Source of the DNA: Hexactinellida sp. DTS-2022
Lineage: Eukaryota > Porifera > Hexactinellida
Assembly: GCA_028753945.1 (NCBI GenBank)
Contig: JAPNXP010000008.1
Location: forward strand, 1,302,001 to 1,366,000
Length of the DNA: 64,000 nucleotides
Direction: 5' to 3'
Part shown: in pieces, positions 45,366 through 55,433 of the stretch
Layout: each line of letters opens with the position of its first letter
How positions within the stretch are numbered: the stretch's first letter is position 1
Notes under the pieces: model-generated
Told to the model about the DNA's origin: nothing
Seen by the model: the letters and a program-made list of their open reading frames with translations, nothing else
Databases searched by the model: none
Translations under genes and position numbers: made by a program

Positions 45366-46330
45366 CTAAAATTCTAAAGAAGTTGCTACCACATTTAATA
45401 TGTTCGAAAGTTGGAATCTGCGTTCGCTTTCTAAGATTTGGTTATATGAAATGTGATAGTGAGACCCTGACATTTGTCTATAGAAACCAAAGTGGTGTTC
45501 TAGAGAGTCATTTTGGATCCTCGCAGTGAGAAGGTACTGGTACCCGCATTTCTCGATAAGCTGTTTAATCAGCAATGGCAACGCCTCACATGTGTGTAGA
45601 AAACTGGTAAAAGTTTGCGGAATTAACTTTCCCTATATAAAAGGCAGATTTACCGAATTATCTAACCAAGAGACAACTTTGCTTATATATTGTAGACGGA
45701 AATCTGCTGGATAAATTGGAGCTAAATAATCATCCTTAAAGCGAATATTCTTGCCAACCCAATATACATTAAATATTTTCCACATTTTGCTTATTATATC
45801 AAGAAATTCTACAGTTTGAGTGGTATCCAATATGTTATTTTCCAATTTACATGCTAATAAACCAGCAGATGTTGTCTAATGCAATATTTTCCGTCCTAAA
45901 CTGACGTTTTGTCTTTCTAACCTAGAGGGCCAACACGCTTTAGCCGTCAATTTGGGTGCTCGTTTTAGGACCTGTACTTTGTTATGCATCCTTTCAAGAC
46001 ATCCGTAACTTGTTCGTTTGAACAAGTTACGGATGTCTTGAAAGGATGCATAACAAAGTACTGGACAGGTAGAGCTAGAGGTAAAATGATCTATTGATAT
46101 ATTCGCAGTCGGGATAGAAACAATTGTACTTTTATTGGAGACGAGTTTTCTTGCACTGAATTGACATTCATCAAATTTCGGAAAAATGAACGTGTTCTCA
46201 TAATCCTTAATCGAACAATAGTAGAAAATTTGGTCGATAAACTAGAAACCATAATCGAAGACTGTAGTATGTGGATCATCTGGATTATCAATCGACCCGA
46301 TTACCCTACCTCCCTTATAAAATGCATCAC
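45366..46330 (-). pseudogene. P-type transposase fragment (C)
   Basis: Minus strand from 46330: SDAFYKGGRVIGS, DNPDDPHTT, MVSSLSTKFSTIVRL (RNase-H-like core), then PSRLERQNVS near 45925, and NDSLEHHFGFYRQMSG with LESERRFQLSNIL at 45366-45581. Same domain order as relic A but with the middle deleted. A 41-bp-arm hairpin (45975-46060) sits at the break. Both outer thirds of the protein are missing. Confidence 0.83.
45975..46060. repeat. Perfect 41-bp-arm hairpin
   Basis: Arms 45975-46015 and 46020-46060 are exact reverse complements (TACTTTGTTATGCATCCTTT and onward) around a 4-base loop GTTT. It lies inside P fragment C. Confidence 0.93.
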
Positions 46331-46399
46331 TACGAATGTGAACCACATCCATTTGAAGAATGACATGGCGCTCTAAATCATTAATGATGTTACTAGGAA

Positions 46400-47560
46400 G
46401 TTGGAACTAAGCTCTAGCTTATTATTTAATTACAAAGTTCATGGTTTCATTTCTGAAATGACACCACCATATATGGGTATGTAAATTTATGGAAGAGTGA
46501 CCATTTGGTTACGAGTCTCATTTGTACTTCCAATGAGTTTGTAGTGGGATATTGATGTGAATAGATGGTTAGATCTAAGTCAGGGCCGTGCCACTAATAC
46601 AAACTGACCAGGTCAAACCTGGGCAGAATTTTTCCAGACCAGGTTCTGACCAGGTTGACCTGGTCATATGACCAGGTCAACCTCGTCATTTAACTAGGTT
46701 ATGAATATTAATTAAATAAATAAAATTCGTGTAATGCACTGAAAAAAGTGGACTCCATCTAGAATCTAGATATTAGGTCTTTTTACTAAATACATGTAAT
46801 TAAATTGATTATACTATATCGCTTTGTTAGTTATAAAGCTATTTAACATTTGGTGTGAAATATATACTTCAGATCATTTATCAAAATTACTGTGCGTTAA
46901 AAATAGAAGAATTCTTTTACCATGGGTAGCAATGATGCTTACTCTAGTTAGGTTTGACCTGGGCAGGTATCAATAGGCTCGCACGGCCCTGTCTAAGCTC
47001 TAGAGTTTATACTTTCGTTGATATAAATTTTGCTGTGTCATCAAAATTAGGCACATTACATGCCCATATAGGGATCATTTTGAAAAAGAAGGGTGTTAGG
47101 GTCCCAAAATGTATTATGAACGTATAGGAAGTCGGGTATTGCGAGCATTTTGAGACCTAAATTTTGATTCTAGCTGCTCGGGTGTCTGAGAAAAAAAATG
47201 GACAAGAAAACGTACCCTCGAATGAGATTATAGACCATAAATGTTTAGATTTCACTTTTGCGTATTTTTTTTGATCAATTGTTGTTTATTTTCGTCATTG
47301 ATAGCTAGGATAGAATAATGATACCACCAATCTTACCATTGTTGAGGAATACAGTACTGATAATAGTTCAAAGTGGAGAAACCAGTGATCCGCTGTACAA
47401 AATAGCTCATAATTCTGAAAATACGCGTGGACGTGGCTCAAAACCATATACAAACGTTAGTTATGGTACTTCGGCTGTGTTTGGTACAAAAAAAAAAAGT
47501 AGGTTATGTTGTCTTTTGGAGCGAAATTTCCGAGTTTTTTCCTATAAGGAACACCCTTAA
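46400..47560 (+). repeat. Repeat R2, longest copy
   Basis: Matches 29240-29960 in reverse orientation, including a frame with PILPLLRNTVL present in both. Interrupted by the MITE at 46581-46991. It ends where P fragment D starts. Confidence 0.7.
46581..46991. mobile_element. hAT-like MITE (CAGGGCCGTGCCAC)
   Basis: Inverted ends CAGGGCCGTGCCAC and GCACGGCCCTG, with GACCAGGTCAACCTGG words near each end. The flanks share TCTAAG (ATCTAAGT / TCTAAGCT), an imperfect target duplication. Confidence 0.75.
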
Positions 47561-47599
47561 GGGTGTTTGCTATAAGATATGATTCCACTAACACTGAAG

Positions 47600-48200
47600 A
47601 CAGTGTTTCCTTAAAAGAATATCTTGCTCAATTTCGGATGATGTAGATTCCATAATCGACGAACAACTCAGCTTTGATATTGAATTGTACATGCATAAAT
47701 TGAATCAAATTTTTCTCCCAGACTTCGAGATTTTCTTGATTGAACGTCTGATCTATATAGCGGGATATGCAGTCTTCTCTTACTTTAAAATGTCTAATGG
47801 GTGTCTATCTTGTCATAATTTCTTAACAACAGATAAACCTCTTGAAGTTAATAATGATGTTGGGTCCCAGTATACCTTGATTGATCTGGTGGATAGATGC
47901 TCCCTGAAGTATCCTTCTATCATGTGGTAAAATCTCTTTTTATATTGTATGAAACTTTTGTAACTATTGATAACTGCGATTGCTTGAAAAAATACTTCTA
48001 TTCTGGACCATCCCGAATCTTGCTGGTAAACATATGTATGAACATTATTGCAGAGGAATAATAACGTGTGGAAAGTTTGGTGCATATGTAATGTTTGGAA
48101 CTGGGATATTCTCAAAAAGCTTTGTGTAACTTGGGCAAACATAATCTTGTCAAAGAGGGTTCGTAATTACAATGTCGCCGTTTTAAAAAGGGATAATACC
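47600..48200 (+). pseudogene. P-type transposase C-terminal fragment (D)
   Basis: Plus-strand frame 47685-47930 carries ERLIYIAGYAVFSYFK, CLSCHNFLTTDK and LIDLVDRCSLKYPS, the C-terminal region of P/THAP9 transposases (tyrosine-rich IAGY box and Cys pair). The continuation to about 48180 has stops. This is the part missing from relic A, but on the opposite strand. Confidence 0.75.
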
Positions 48201-48240
48201 AAACTTAAAAATACAACTAACACTTAAGTAATTATTTGTT

Positions 48241-48390
48241 TCCCCTAGATACACGTACTACAAGAAGTTTGTCAGTGTTTAGAAGATGATGTGCAAGAAG
48301 TATATGATCCCTGGCTGCTACGGACTGAATTTACTATGTTTTGTACTTATTTGTATATTAATATTGGTATTTGTTGTTAAGAGTTTCCAA
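48241..48390 (+). other. Possible terminal exon, unidentified
   Basis: After an acceptor-like TTTCCCCTAG (48240-48249) an open frame reads VLQEVCQCLEDDVQEVYDPW and ends at a TAA near 48380. No upstream exon was recognised. It could be a real 3' exon or an extension of P fragment D. Confidence 0.2.
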
Positions 48391-48672
48391 TTAAAATTTA
48401 CATGTTTCCAATTATATTTATTGTTAATATTGAGCTGGATATCACTATAAGTTGAACGTGGAAGAAAGAGCTATAATTCAGGAGCATTTAGTTGTATTAA
48501 TAGATTAAGTAGCAACACATGAAAAGTTTGAAATTAGCATTACTTCGCTGTCCATGGTCCATAAATTCAATAGACCGCCATTACCTTAGTATATAGATTG
48601 CTATGCACAGGCCTAATTTGAAATACTTTATTAGAGGTTACTTCCATTTTTGATTGTATTGATTATTTAGAA

Positions 48673-48877
48673 ATGAGTGATGTATCACTTTCCAACAATT
48701 TTTTTTGCTTCAAGTCTCATTGCCACGATCCAGTGAATTACACTAATTATCCGATGGTTACAGGTTCATCTGTGGTTGGATTAACTTGTTGTGATTGTGT
48801 TCTAATTGCTGCAGATACCTTGGGTTCTTATGGTAGCCTATCTAGGTTTAAATCACTTTCAAGAATTAAATCTGTTG
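48673..48877 (+). CDS. PSMB4: Proteasome subunit beta type-4, first exon
   Basis: The exon encodes about 68 residues starting MSDVSLSNNF. The N-terminal propeptide-like part is followed by NYPMVTGSSVVGL and VLIAADTLGSYGSL with SRFKSLSRIKSV, the diagnostic start of the 20S proteasome beta-4 subunit (structural position beta7). That subunit is a non-catalytic member of the beta ring that helps hold the two half-proteasomes together. The frame leaves homology after SRIKSVG, exactly at the donor G|GTATGT (48877/48878), so the exon ends there. Downstream exons are not complete in this window (see 51344-51425). The exon looks intact, and I expect the rest of the gene beyond the window or in diverged exons I missed. 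Confidence 0.9.
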
Positions 48878-49546
48878 GTATGTTAATTAATTTTCTGCCA
48901 TTTGAATTTGTATTTATTTAAAATTAATAATTTGTTAACTTATTTCATGTATATTAATTCCTTTGAAATGGACTTCTAGCTCTTTCAAGCTTAGATATAT
49001 AATTCTGTTAATATCCGAGCCCAAATTATGCTTCCCCGTCCCGGGAATTGAAAGTTTCTACCTCTGACCCATCCCTAAACAAGATTATTGTATTATTGAT
49101 TCTTCTAATTCATATTGGTAATAAATTTAGAGAATGCTTATATAGATCTGAGCTTTGTAGAGTTCAGATTTTTTCCCATACTAAAAGCCCAGGCTTACTT
49201 TCTAAAGGTCAATTTCAAAGGTGGGAAAACTGACATTTCTCAGTGCTTGAATACACATAAAAAACTGAACTCCACTGAAAAACTGAACTCCCCTAGACCT
49301 GAGCTCTATATAAGTAATTTCATAAATTTAATGGATATTAATTACTTTTGACTGCTGAAAATGATAAAAATTCTAAGGAGGGTGCTTCCATGTATTGATA
49401 CAGTGGAAACTGCTTAATCGAGAAGGGCTCAGGAGTAAGTCCGTTAGATTATCCCGGTTAACCGAACTCTTATACATCTGATACTGCTTATATACACCCT
49501 ATTAATTGATGAAACTCAAACTTTTTCTTGCCTTCTTATGTTAATA

Positions 49547-49869
49547 CAGTGGATGACGGTTATAAGCACATCTCGTCGGGAACTGCAGTTAATGTGCTTA
49601 TAAGCGGCATGTTGTTATAACCGACAAATAATATAGGGTATATTGCAACCGTTTTTTCAACATAATGTTCTTATATCCGATATGTTCTCTGGGGCGCCGG
49701 CGACCCGCCGGAGCAACGGGTGCACAAGTAGAAATGACAAACTGAAACCGGTGGGGGGGGGGGGCAAAGCCCCTGCACCCCCCTTCAAATTGACCGGAGC
49801 AACGGGTGCACCCGTGCCGCCGGCGCCCTAGGTTCTTATAACCGGTGTGCTTATATCCGACATCTACTG
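49547..49869. mobile_element. Mariner/Tigger-type MITE (TA target) with nested insert
   Basis: Ends CAGTGGATGACGGTTATAAG and CTTATATCCGACATCTACTG between TA dinucleotides. Reverse-oriented relative of 24434-24607, which lacks the nested insert. Confidence 0.88.
49689..49831. mobile_element. Nested GC-rich MITE with 5-bp duplication
   Basis: Ends CTGGGGCGCCGGCG and CGCCGGCGCCCTAG, with direct duplication GTTCT (49684-49688, 49832-49836). The uninterrupted sequence exists in the 24434-24607 copy. GAGCAACGGGTGCAC is repeated inside. Superfamily not assigned. Confidence 0.8.
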
Positions 49870-50747
49870 TATAATATATTTTATGCCAGGAGTCCATATT
49901 TTGAGATCTTGTGGAGTACACTAGATCTCAAAATTTGTACTACGTTCTGTTGTAGGGTTACACAAATGTCTAATATTTGCTATAGGTGCTCCACAATTGA
50001 AGCATGTTGTTAATCGCTAAATAATGCTAATTGCTTTTGTCCATTATCGAGAATTGAGCTCATTATGGGGTGAGTCCGGTAGCTAAGGGTGACTACACCA
50101 GGAAATACGATAAAACACCCAATTTTGTCGATTTCCATTATTTTTGTATATGTATCTCTTATATAACATACCTGATACTGATTTAAAAGTTGAACTGACC
50201 TAATTACTAAAACTAATTTTAAATAGAAAGTCCCCCCCCCAAAAAAACAACAATGACTTTTCCCCCAAAGTCGCGAGGGTCTTTGGAAACCACCCCACTT
50301 TTCGCCTATCAACGGTAAATCCTGGGCTGATCGATTAATAGTAATTTCGGATATTCTTGGTGATGAAACCTGTGGCTAAACTGTTCTATATTCCCCAATG
50401 CATGTTCGTCGTAAAACCAAGAAGTTACACCCACCCACTCAAAATGGTCACGACACGTCCCAGCGTATATGGTATACTGTAGTATAAACAAATTGTTATA
50501 TAGGATTTTTTTATTGAGTTAACCGTTTAACCTGGCGACAAATCGCATCGTAAACGTAGCATCAGAACCGTTAACCAACCCACCAGGAGTTTATCTAAGT
50601 GCCTTGTCGACACTTTAGCTGCCAGCCAGGATTCGGTTGAAGTGCATAAGTGTTTGCAGTGTGATTCCATTAGGTGTCGGGTTGGCACTTAATTTGGAGC
50701 CAGGTGTCTGGCCAGATTTTCTTTCCCAAAAATTCATGATATATCAC

Positions 50748-51130
50748 CAGGGGTGGTGAATCTGCTGTTAACAGCCATTTTGGCTGTTTGCTGTTAACAG
50801 CTAAGAATTCGTCCCCAATTCCTTAACGAATTTAAGTCGCCTTTAAGCTGTTAACAGCCAATCAGAGCTGTTAACAGCCAATTCAAGCTGTTCAAATTCA
50901 ATAATTATATCAGTAAAATTAAGGAAAAGGGACAAGCAAATAAAGTTATACTCAAAAATGTTTAAATTCGAATTGTATATCGTATTTACATAACAGTGAA
51001 ATTTGAAACTAAATGATTATATAATAATATTTCAATTATTGCATTGGTCAGCATCTAGCTGTTAACAGCTTCGATTTTCACTAGCTGTTAACAGCCAGTG
51101 CTGTTAACAGCTTGGCTGTTTCCATCCCTG
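50748..51130. mobile_element. hAT-type MITE with seven GCTGTTAACAGC palindromes
   Basis: Ends CAGGGGTGGTGAATC and GTTTCCATCCCTG, with a perfect 8-bp duplication TATATCAC (50740-50747, 51131-51138). It holds seven copies of GCTGTTAACAGC, clustered near both ends. Confidence 0.92.
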
Positions 51131-51343
51131 TATATCACTGTTTGGGTACGGTACAAATTTATCCCCTTCAAATAATGCGCATCATTAATTATACTGATTA
51201 TCTATCATGGCTATCACCTTTAGGGTGCCGTAAAATTTACCTCATTATAAAGTACCGCCAAGAAAATCATAGATAAACCCGTGAACTCCAACTTTTGAAG
51301 ATATTACATTGCTTGATAATGACTATTATGATTATTATTATAG

Positions 51344-51425
51344 GTCAGTCTAAGTAAAGATGTGTTTCATACAAGTTCATTGAAAACACTTACAGTTGAC
51401 CATGATGTCAATTATATTATTATTG
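51344..51425 (+). CDS. PSMB4: Candidate PSMB4 exon 2
   Basis: An open stretch between an acceptor (ATTATAG, 51343) and a donor (G|GTAACG, 51425/51426) reads VSLSKDVFHTSSLKTLTVDH and then DVNYIIIG. The last part resembles the strand before the SGDxAD motif of beta-4 subunits (a VN...GxSGD context). For: position, strand, borders and this short resemblance. Against: the acceptor implies phase 0 whereas exon 1 ends in phase 1 (unless the weaker donor at 48873/48874 is used), and about 18 residues would be extra relative to known family members. Treat as tentative. Confidence 0.4.
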
Positions 51426-51438
51426 GTAACGTTTTCTT

Positions 51439-51604
51439 CAAGGACGGATCCAAACTAAAATTAGTGGGGGGTGCAAATTTAAACCATAGCGTAATTATCA
51501 CTCTAATTTAGCTATCTGTGAAATGTGACAGTCTCAGAGTCCAATCTCATGAAAAATTTGGGGGGTGCGCACCCCCCCCACACCCCCCGGTGGATCCGTG
51601 CCTG
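51439..51604. mobile_element. hAT-type MITE just after candidate exon donor
   Basis: Starts CAAGGACGGATCC and ends GGATCCGTGCCTG, with a perfect 8-bp duplication GTTTTCTT (51431-51438, 51605-51612). Sister of 30337-30495, in inverted orientation. Confidence 0.93.
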
Positions 51605-51612
51605 GTTTTCTT

Positions 51613-51986
51613 TACGTATTTATATTTATAATAATTACACTTACTTTAATTAATAAAGCCGATTCTTCTTCAATGCGATCATTACAAATATAAATTTGAC
51701 TATAAAGATGAATGAAATTATAAAATTGATATTCTAGTTAAATATTATCCATCATAGCCTACTATATACAGGCCATTTCACTGCTTTGGACCATGGATAA
51801 GATAAAGGCGGGTTTATTTTTCTAACTGTAACCAATTACCTGATTAATACTAGACTCGTTATATCAACTACACTTGTCAAAGTATTATATATGGTTCATA
51901 GTTGTATCCCAACATCTATTCAAGCTCAAATATATTATTACATGCAAATTAGATACATAATAGAATTATGAAAACTAAGCAAATGT
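51613..51986. other. Intergenic or intronic, no feature
   Basis: AT-rich; no further PSMB4 exon recognised. Confidence 0.35.
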
Positions 51987-53410
51987 TTAGAGGAATTTCT
52001 TAGGAGTTTCTTTGGGGCAGATAGTAGGAACATTATGGTTCTTTACCTTGTTACTGTTAAGTAACAATTGGCTACTGTTGTTAAAATATAAAGTAATAAA
52101 TTGATTTTCCTTCTGTACTAAGCAATCTATGCACTCATCAACGAAGTCATCGCACTTTTCACTACAGTACACCCTCGCTAATCCGAACAGAGGTGTTCCG
52201 ATTCAAAAATCTTCTGTTCCGATTAGTAGTGAATTCGTTCGGATTAGTGAAGTAATGCATTTTCTATGGGCATCTATAAATGAGAACTAAGTTGTTTAGT
52301 ACGTCTTTTATTGGTTACGAATTACGTATAATACGTATAATGTAATACGTATTATACGTATAGTACCTTACAAATAATATTGAGCTAATGGAATTTGCTT
52401 TGAACAACTTTTTGTTTAATCGTTGTTCTTTTATTGTTAATCGACTCTTAGTTTAGTTTGTATAGTATAAATATGATTATTTGCTAGATGTTGTATTTAC
52501 AACAAGAATTACTAATATTCTATTGAATTTACTTCGAAAACATCCCTCGTTGATCATAGATTTAACGTATAATACGTACTAGTGGATAGCGTATTACGTA
52601 TAATAAGTATTATACGCAATACGCGTATTAAACAACTTGGAATGAGAATATCGATAATCCGAACCAAACTTGTACAAACCTTGTTAATCCGCACTAAACA
52701 TCTAGTGTACTCCTTAAAATACTTGCCTGAGACTTATTTTTTTATACTTCCATTGCAATTTACGATTTTTTCCCAAGTTTATTTGTAGAATATTTTGGTT
52801 TCTCTTGTTCGGATTAGCGAGGGTTCGGATTAGCGGGGTTCGGATTAGCGAGGGTATACTGTATCGAGTTTTAGAAGAGGGAGTTGCATGAATCCGATTG
52901 AAACATCATTGTAAACACTTTCCAAGGTGTAAACACCACATTTAGCACGTCATTGGAAGGGCCATTTAAGCTGCCACGATCAAAAAGGCCAATCAAGGCA
53001 AAAGTTAAAATCCGGGTCTTCAATTTCCATTTTCAGTGAGTACATACTGAACAACAATCGGGGTACAAATCTGAGATTTTAGACCATTTCTTTAATATGA
53101 AATGCAGCATATCCTCCGATAATAGCTAGAAGTTTGTCTTGAGAATGAATTCAGGAAAAAACTTCAAAAGAGTGCCCACATACACAAAATTCTCAGGACG
53201 GCTGCGATAAAGATCATCTTAATGGGTTTCGAAGCTGCTGATAAATTCCATAAACGAATCTCTATCTTTATGGACATAATCTTTCCTATTATACAACTGG
53301 AGAATATTAGACTGTTTAAAGTGCCCTCCAATTTTCCAGGACTTGACTAAGCAATACATTGTAGTTTTACATCTGTTTGTATAATCCAAAATGGTGTTCA
53401 ATAAGATCAA
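51987..53410 (-). pseudogene. Unidentified coding remnant split by a MITE
   Basis: Minus-strand frames 53219-53410 (NRKDYVHKDRDSFMEFISSF), about 53130-53215 (RPENFVYVGTLLKFFPEF) and about 52990-52865 (LIGLFDRGSLNGPSNDVL) look protein-like but lie in different frames with stops. Across the MITE 52165-52861, a frame reading FMQLPLLKLD joins SEKCDDFVDECIDCL without a shift if the MITE and one TA are removed; it ends at 51987. I do not recognise the protein. It may be a dead host gene or a transposase remnant. Confidence 0.4.
52165..52861. mobile_element. Tigger-type MITE (TA target)
   Basis: Ends CAGTACACCCTCGCTAATCC and AGCGAGGGTATACTG between TA (52163-52164, 52862-52863). The GTTCGGATTAGCGAGG word is repeated three times at the right end. 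Two inner palindromic patches of TACGTATAATACGTA words (52318-52365, 52565-52630). Confidence 0.88.
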
Positions 53411-53674
53411 TTTGTATAAATGATGACATTACTTAGGTAATTCCACATTCGCCGGCCAATATTTTAAAAGTTTAGGCAGTGCAATACATTAATGGTGAAA
53501 ACTCGTGACGGTTTGAACTGTTAATTTCCTCATGAATGGCAAGTTTCCCCAGATTCTAACCAACGAACTAGAGTAGACATTCAATTAAATCTGGCATCAT
53601 TATGTATATGTGGAAAGAATCTCGATCCTTGAGACAACTCCCTTCCAAGAGTTGATTAATCAATCAATGTCCAT

Positions 53675-54161
53675 ATTTATCGGTTTTCAAACATCAGCTG
53701 ATTGGGAGATTCGCAAGGGTTCCACAATTATAACACTTTAACTTGAAGAAACGTGTCAATAGTAATAATCTTTTGGACTGAAATCACTACAGTATTTGAT
53801 GTCAGATTGACAATATAAATGTGGCATCAAGTTGCCAAAAATCCATCCTTGGGGATCTTAAAAAATGTCAGATGATTTAGAGATAGTGAATTTTCTCTGT
53901 TCTTCTTCGTACAAGTCAGCACTCTGTTTCATTGCCTATATACAATGACATACAACATGTTAAAATACAAAACTTTTCCATTTATCACAACTTGACATAC
54001 TCGGATCTGTAAATCATGCTCTTTTTTGTCTCTATCAAGCCGCTGATACTTGATATTGTGATTAATAAGACGATCAGGGCTACCAGGAAGGTATTTAGGT
54101 ACTGCACCTTTCTTCAATGTAGCTTTTATTTGTCGTATCTTCTTCGTTTGGCCATCATGTC
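53675..54161 (-). repeat. Duplicated block with exon-like frame, copy 2
   Basis: Near-identical to 23734-24212. Here the minus-strand reading continues upstream beyond the duplication into KHFDPDDIIDTQTYLDMMAK (54260-54140), which looks coding and is itself cut by the MITE at 54252-54435. Copy 2 may therefore be closer to the source locus. Confidence 0.65.
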
Positions 54162-54251
54162 AAGATAAGTTTGTGTGTCAATGATGTCATCAGGATCAAA
54201 GTGTTTAGCACTAAAGAAAATCTTTTTCATTGTGTGAAGATCTTGCATATA

Positions 54252-54435
54252 CAGGTAAACCTCCCAAAGCGGCACCCATCGGGAGAATGATTTTGTGCCG
54301 CTTCTCGCAGGTTGCCGCTTTGGGAGGTTGCTCGTAAGGTAAAACTCCCAAAGCGGCACCCATCGGGAGAATGATTTTGTGTCGCTTCTCGGAGGTTGCC
54401 GCTACTCGGAGGTGCCGCTTTGGGAGGTTTACCTG
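54252..54435. mobile_element. Mariner-type MITE (TA target) with internal duplication
   Basis: Ends CAGGTAAACCTCCCAAAGCG and GCTTTGGGAGGTTTACCTG between TA. The module AACTCCCAAAGCGGCACCCA with its hairpin partner occurs twice. Confidence 0.88.
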
Positions 54436-54890
54436 TAATTACATAATTACGTATGATTTATTAAAGAACATCCTTATAGTATGTAGACGGTCAACAGATA
54501 AGTTATTTCTTTATTAAAGTATGTAAGTGATGTTAATAAACAAGGGGCTAGCATTATAAAGGCAAAATATGATTGAATTAAAGAGAAATTGTGATTAGAA
54601 TAGCTAATATTTACATAGACGAATCTCGTTAACAATATTTCTAAACCAGATTAGCATTTAGTTTTAATCAAAATATTTATATTTACATTATGGGTATATA
54701 AGAAAATCCCCTTTATATTATCCCTGGTCCAGGGGCATTTGGCTCAGTGAAATGGCATGTGTATAGTAGGCTATGTATCCATGTACTTACAATACAATAG
54801 TATTGATCGTTTGGTGGGACCAAAAATTGGGTTTCTGCGTGTTCCAACTAGAGAAGCACACTCCCTCCCATCCCGTTGGTGAGGGTTTTT
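54436..54890. other. Intergenic, no feature
   Basis: AT-rich, no conserved frame. Confidence 0.35.
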
Positions 54891-54892
54891 TA

Positions 54893-54925
54893 CTGTGCCG
54901 ACTATAATTTGGTATAGTGACCCAG
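54893..54925. repeat. Short R1 palindrome, decayed
   Basis: CTGTGCCGACTATAATTTGG and onward: one arm changed. It lies 28 bp left of Helitron copy 3. Confidence 0.75.
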
Positions 54926-54952
54926 TATTGAAATCACTGCCTTTATTATTAA

Positions 54953-55428
54953 CTAGCGCGCTTCGCTTGCTAGGTCGCTTCGCGGCAGAACTCAACCGCA
55001 CACCAACCGCTTCGCGGTTGACATGTGGTTTATATACTTCTAACATTGATTATGAAGCGTAATATGCCTAAAATGTCAAATTTAACAATGTGAAATTTAG
55101 CGATTACGTCATCATGTAATAATGAGTAAGCATATTGGTGATCAGGTGTGACCAACGTGTCCGCATCCGCATCATTAATGTACATGTTCTATTAGGGGAA
55201 TTTTCAGGGTTCTCGAAATGTGGCAATGACGTCATAACTTGTCGAGGTGTGAGAACTTTTGAGTGGAAACCTCAATTTGTTGGCGGGTGCCAAAACTTAC
55301 CCCTATATGCCAAAAATCACATTTGGATACCGTCCAGTTTCTTCAATCAACTCGGAACATACAAACAAATATATATAGATATATATATATATATATACAC
55401 ACCCAGCCTTGTGTTTTAATAGTATAGA
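54953..55428 (-). mobile_element. Non-autonomous Helitron, copy 3
   Basis: Minus-strand element with a 3' CTAG hairpin at 54953 (CTAGCGCGCTTCGCTTGCTA) and a 5' TCTATACTATTAAAACACAA at the right edge. Flanked on both sides by short R1 palindromes (54893, 55434). Confidence 0.87.
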
Positions 55429-55433
55429 TAAAA

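Larger units (their letters stand above)
48878..51343 (+). other. PSMB4 intron 1 (if exon 2 is right), MITE-filled
   Basis: About 2.5 kb containing MITEs at 49547-49869 (with the nested 49689-49831) and 50748-51130, a Tigger-type fragment near 49400-49470 (CAGTGGAAACTGCTTAATCG) and otherwise AT-rich sequence without conserved frames. Confidence 0.5.

Noticed and set aside
49598..49921. Antisense Arg/Gly-rich ORF
   Set aside because: Lies across two nested MITEs, so it cannot be an ancestral gene.
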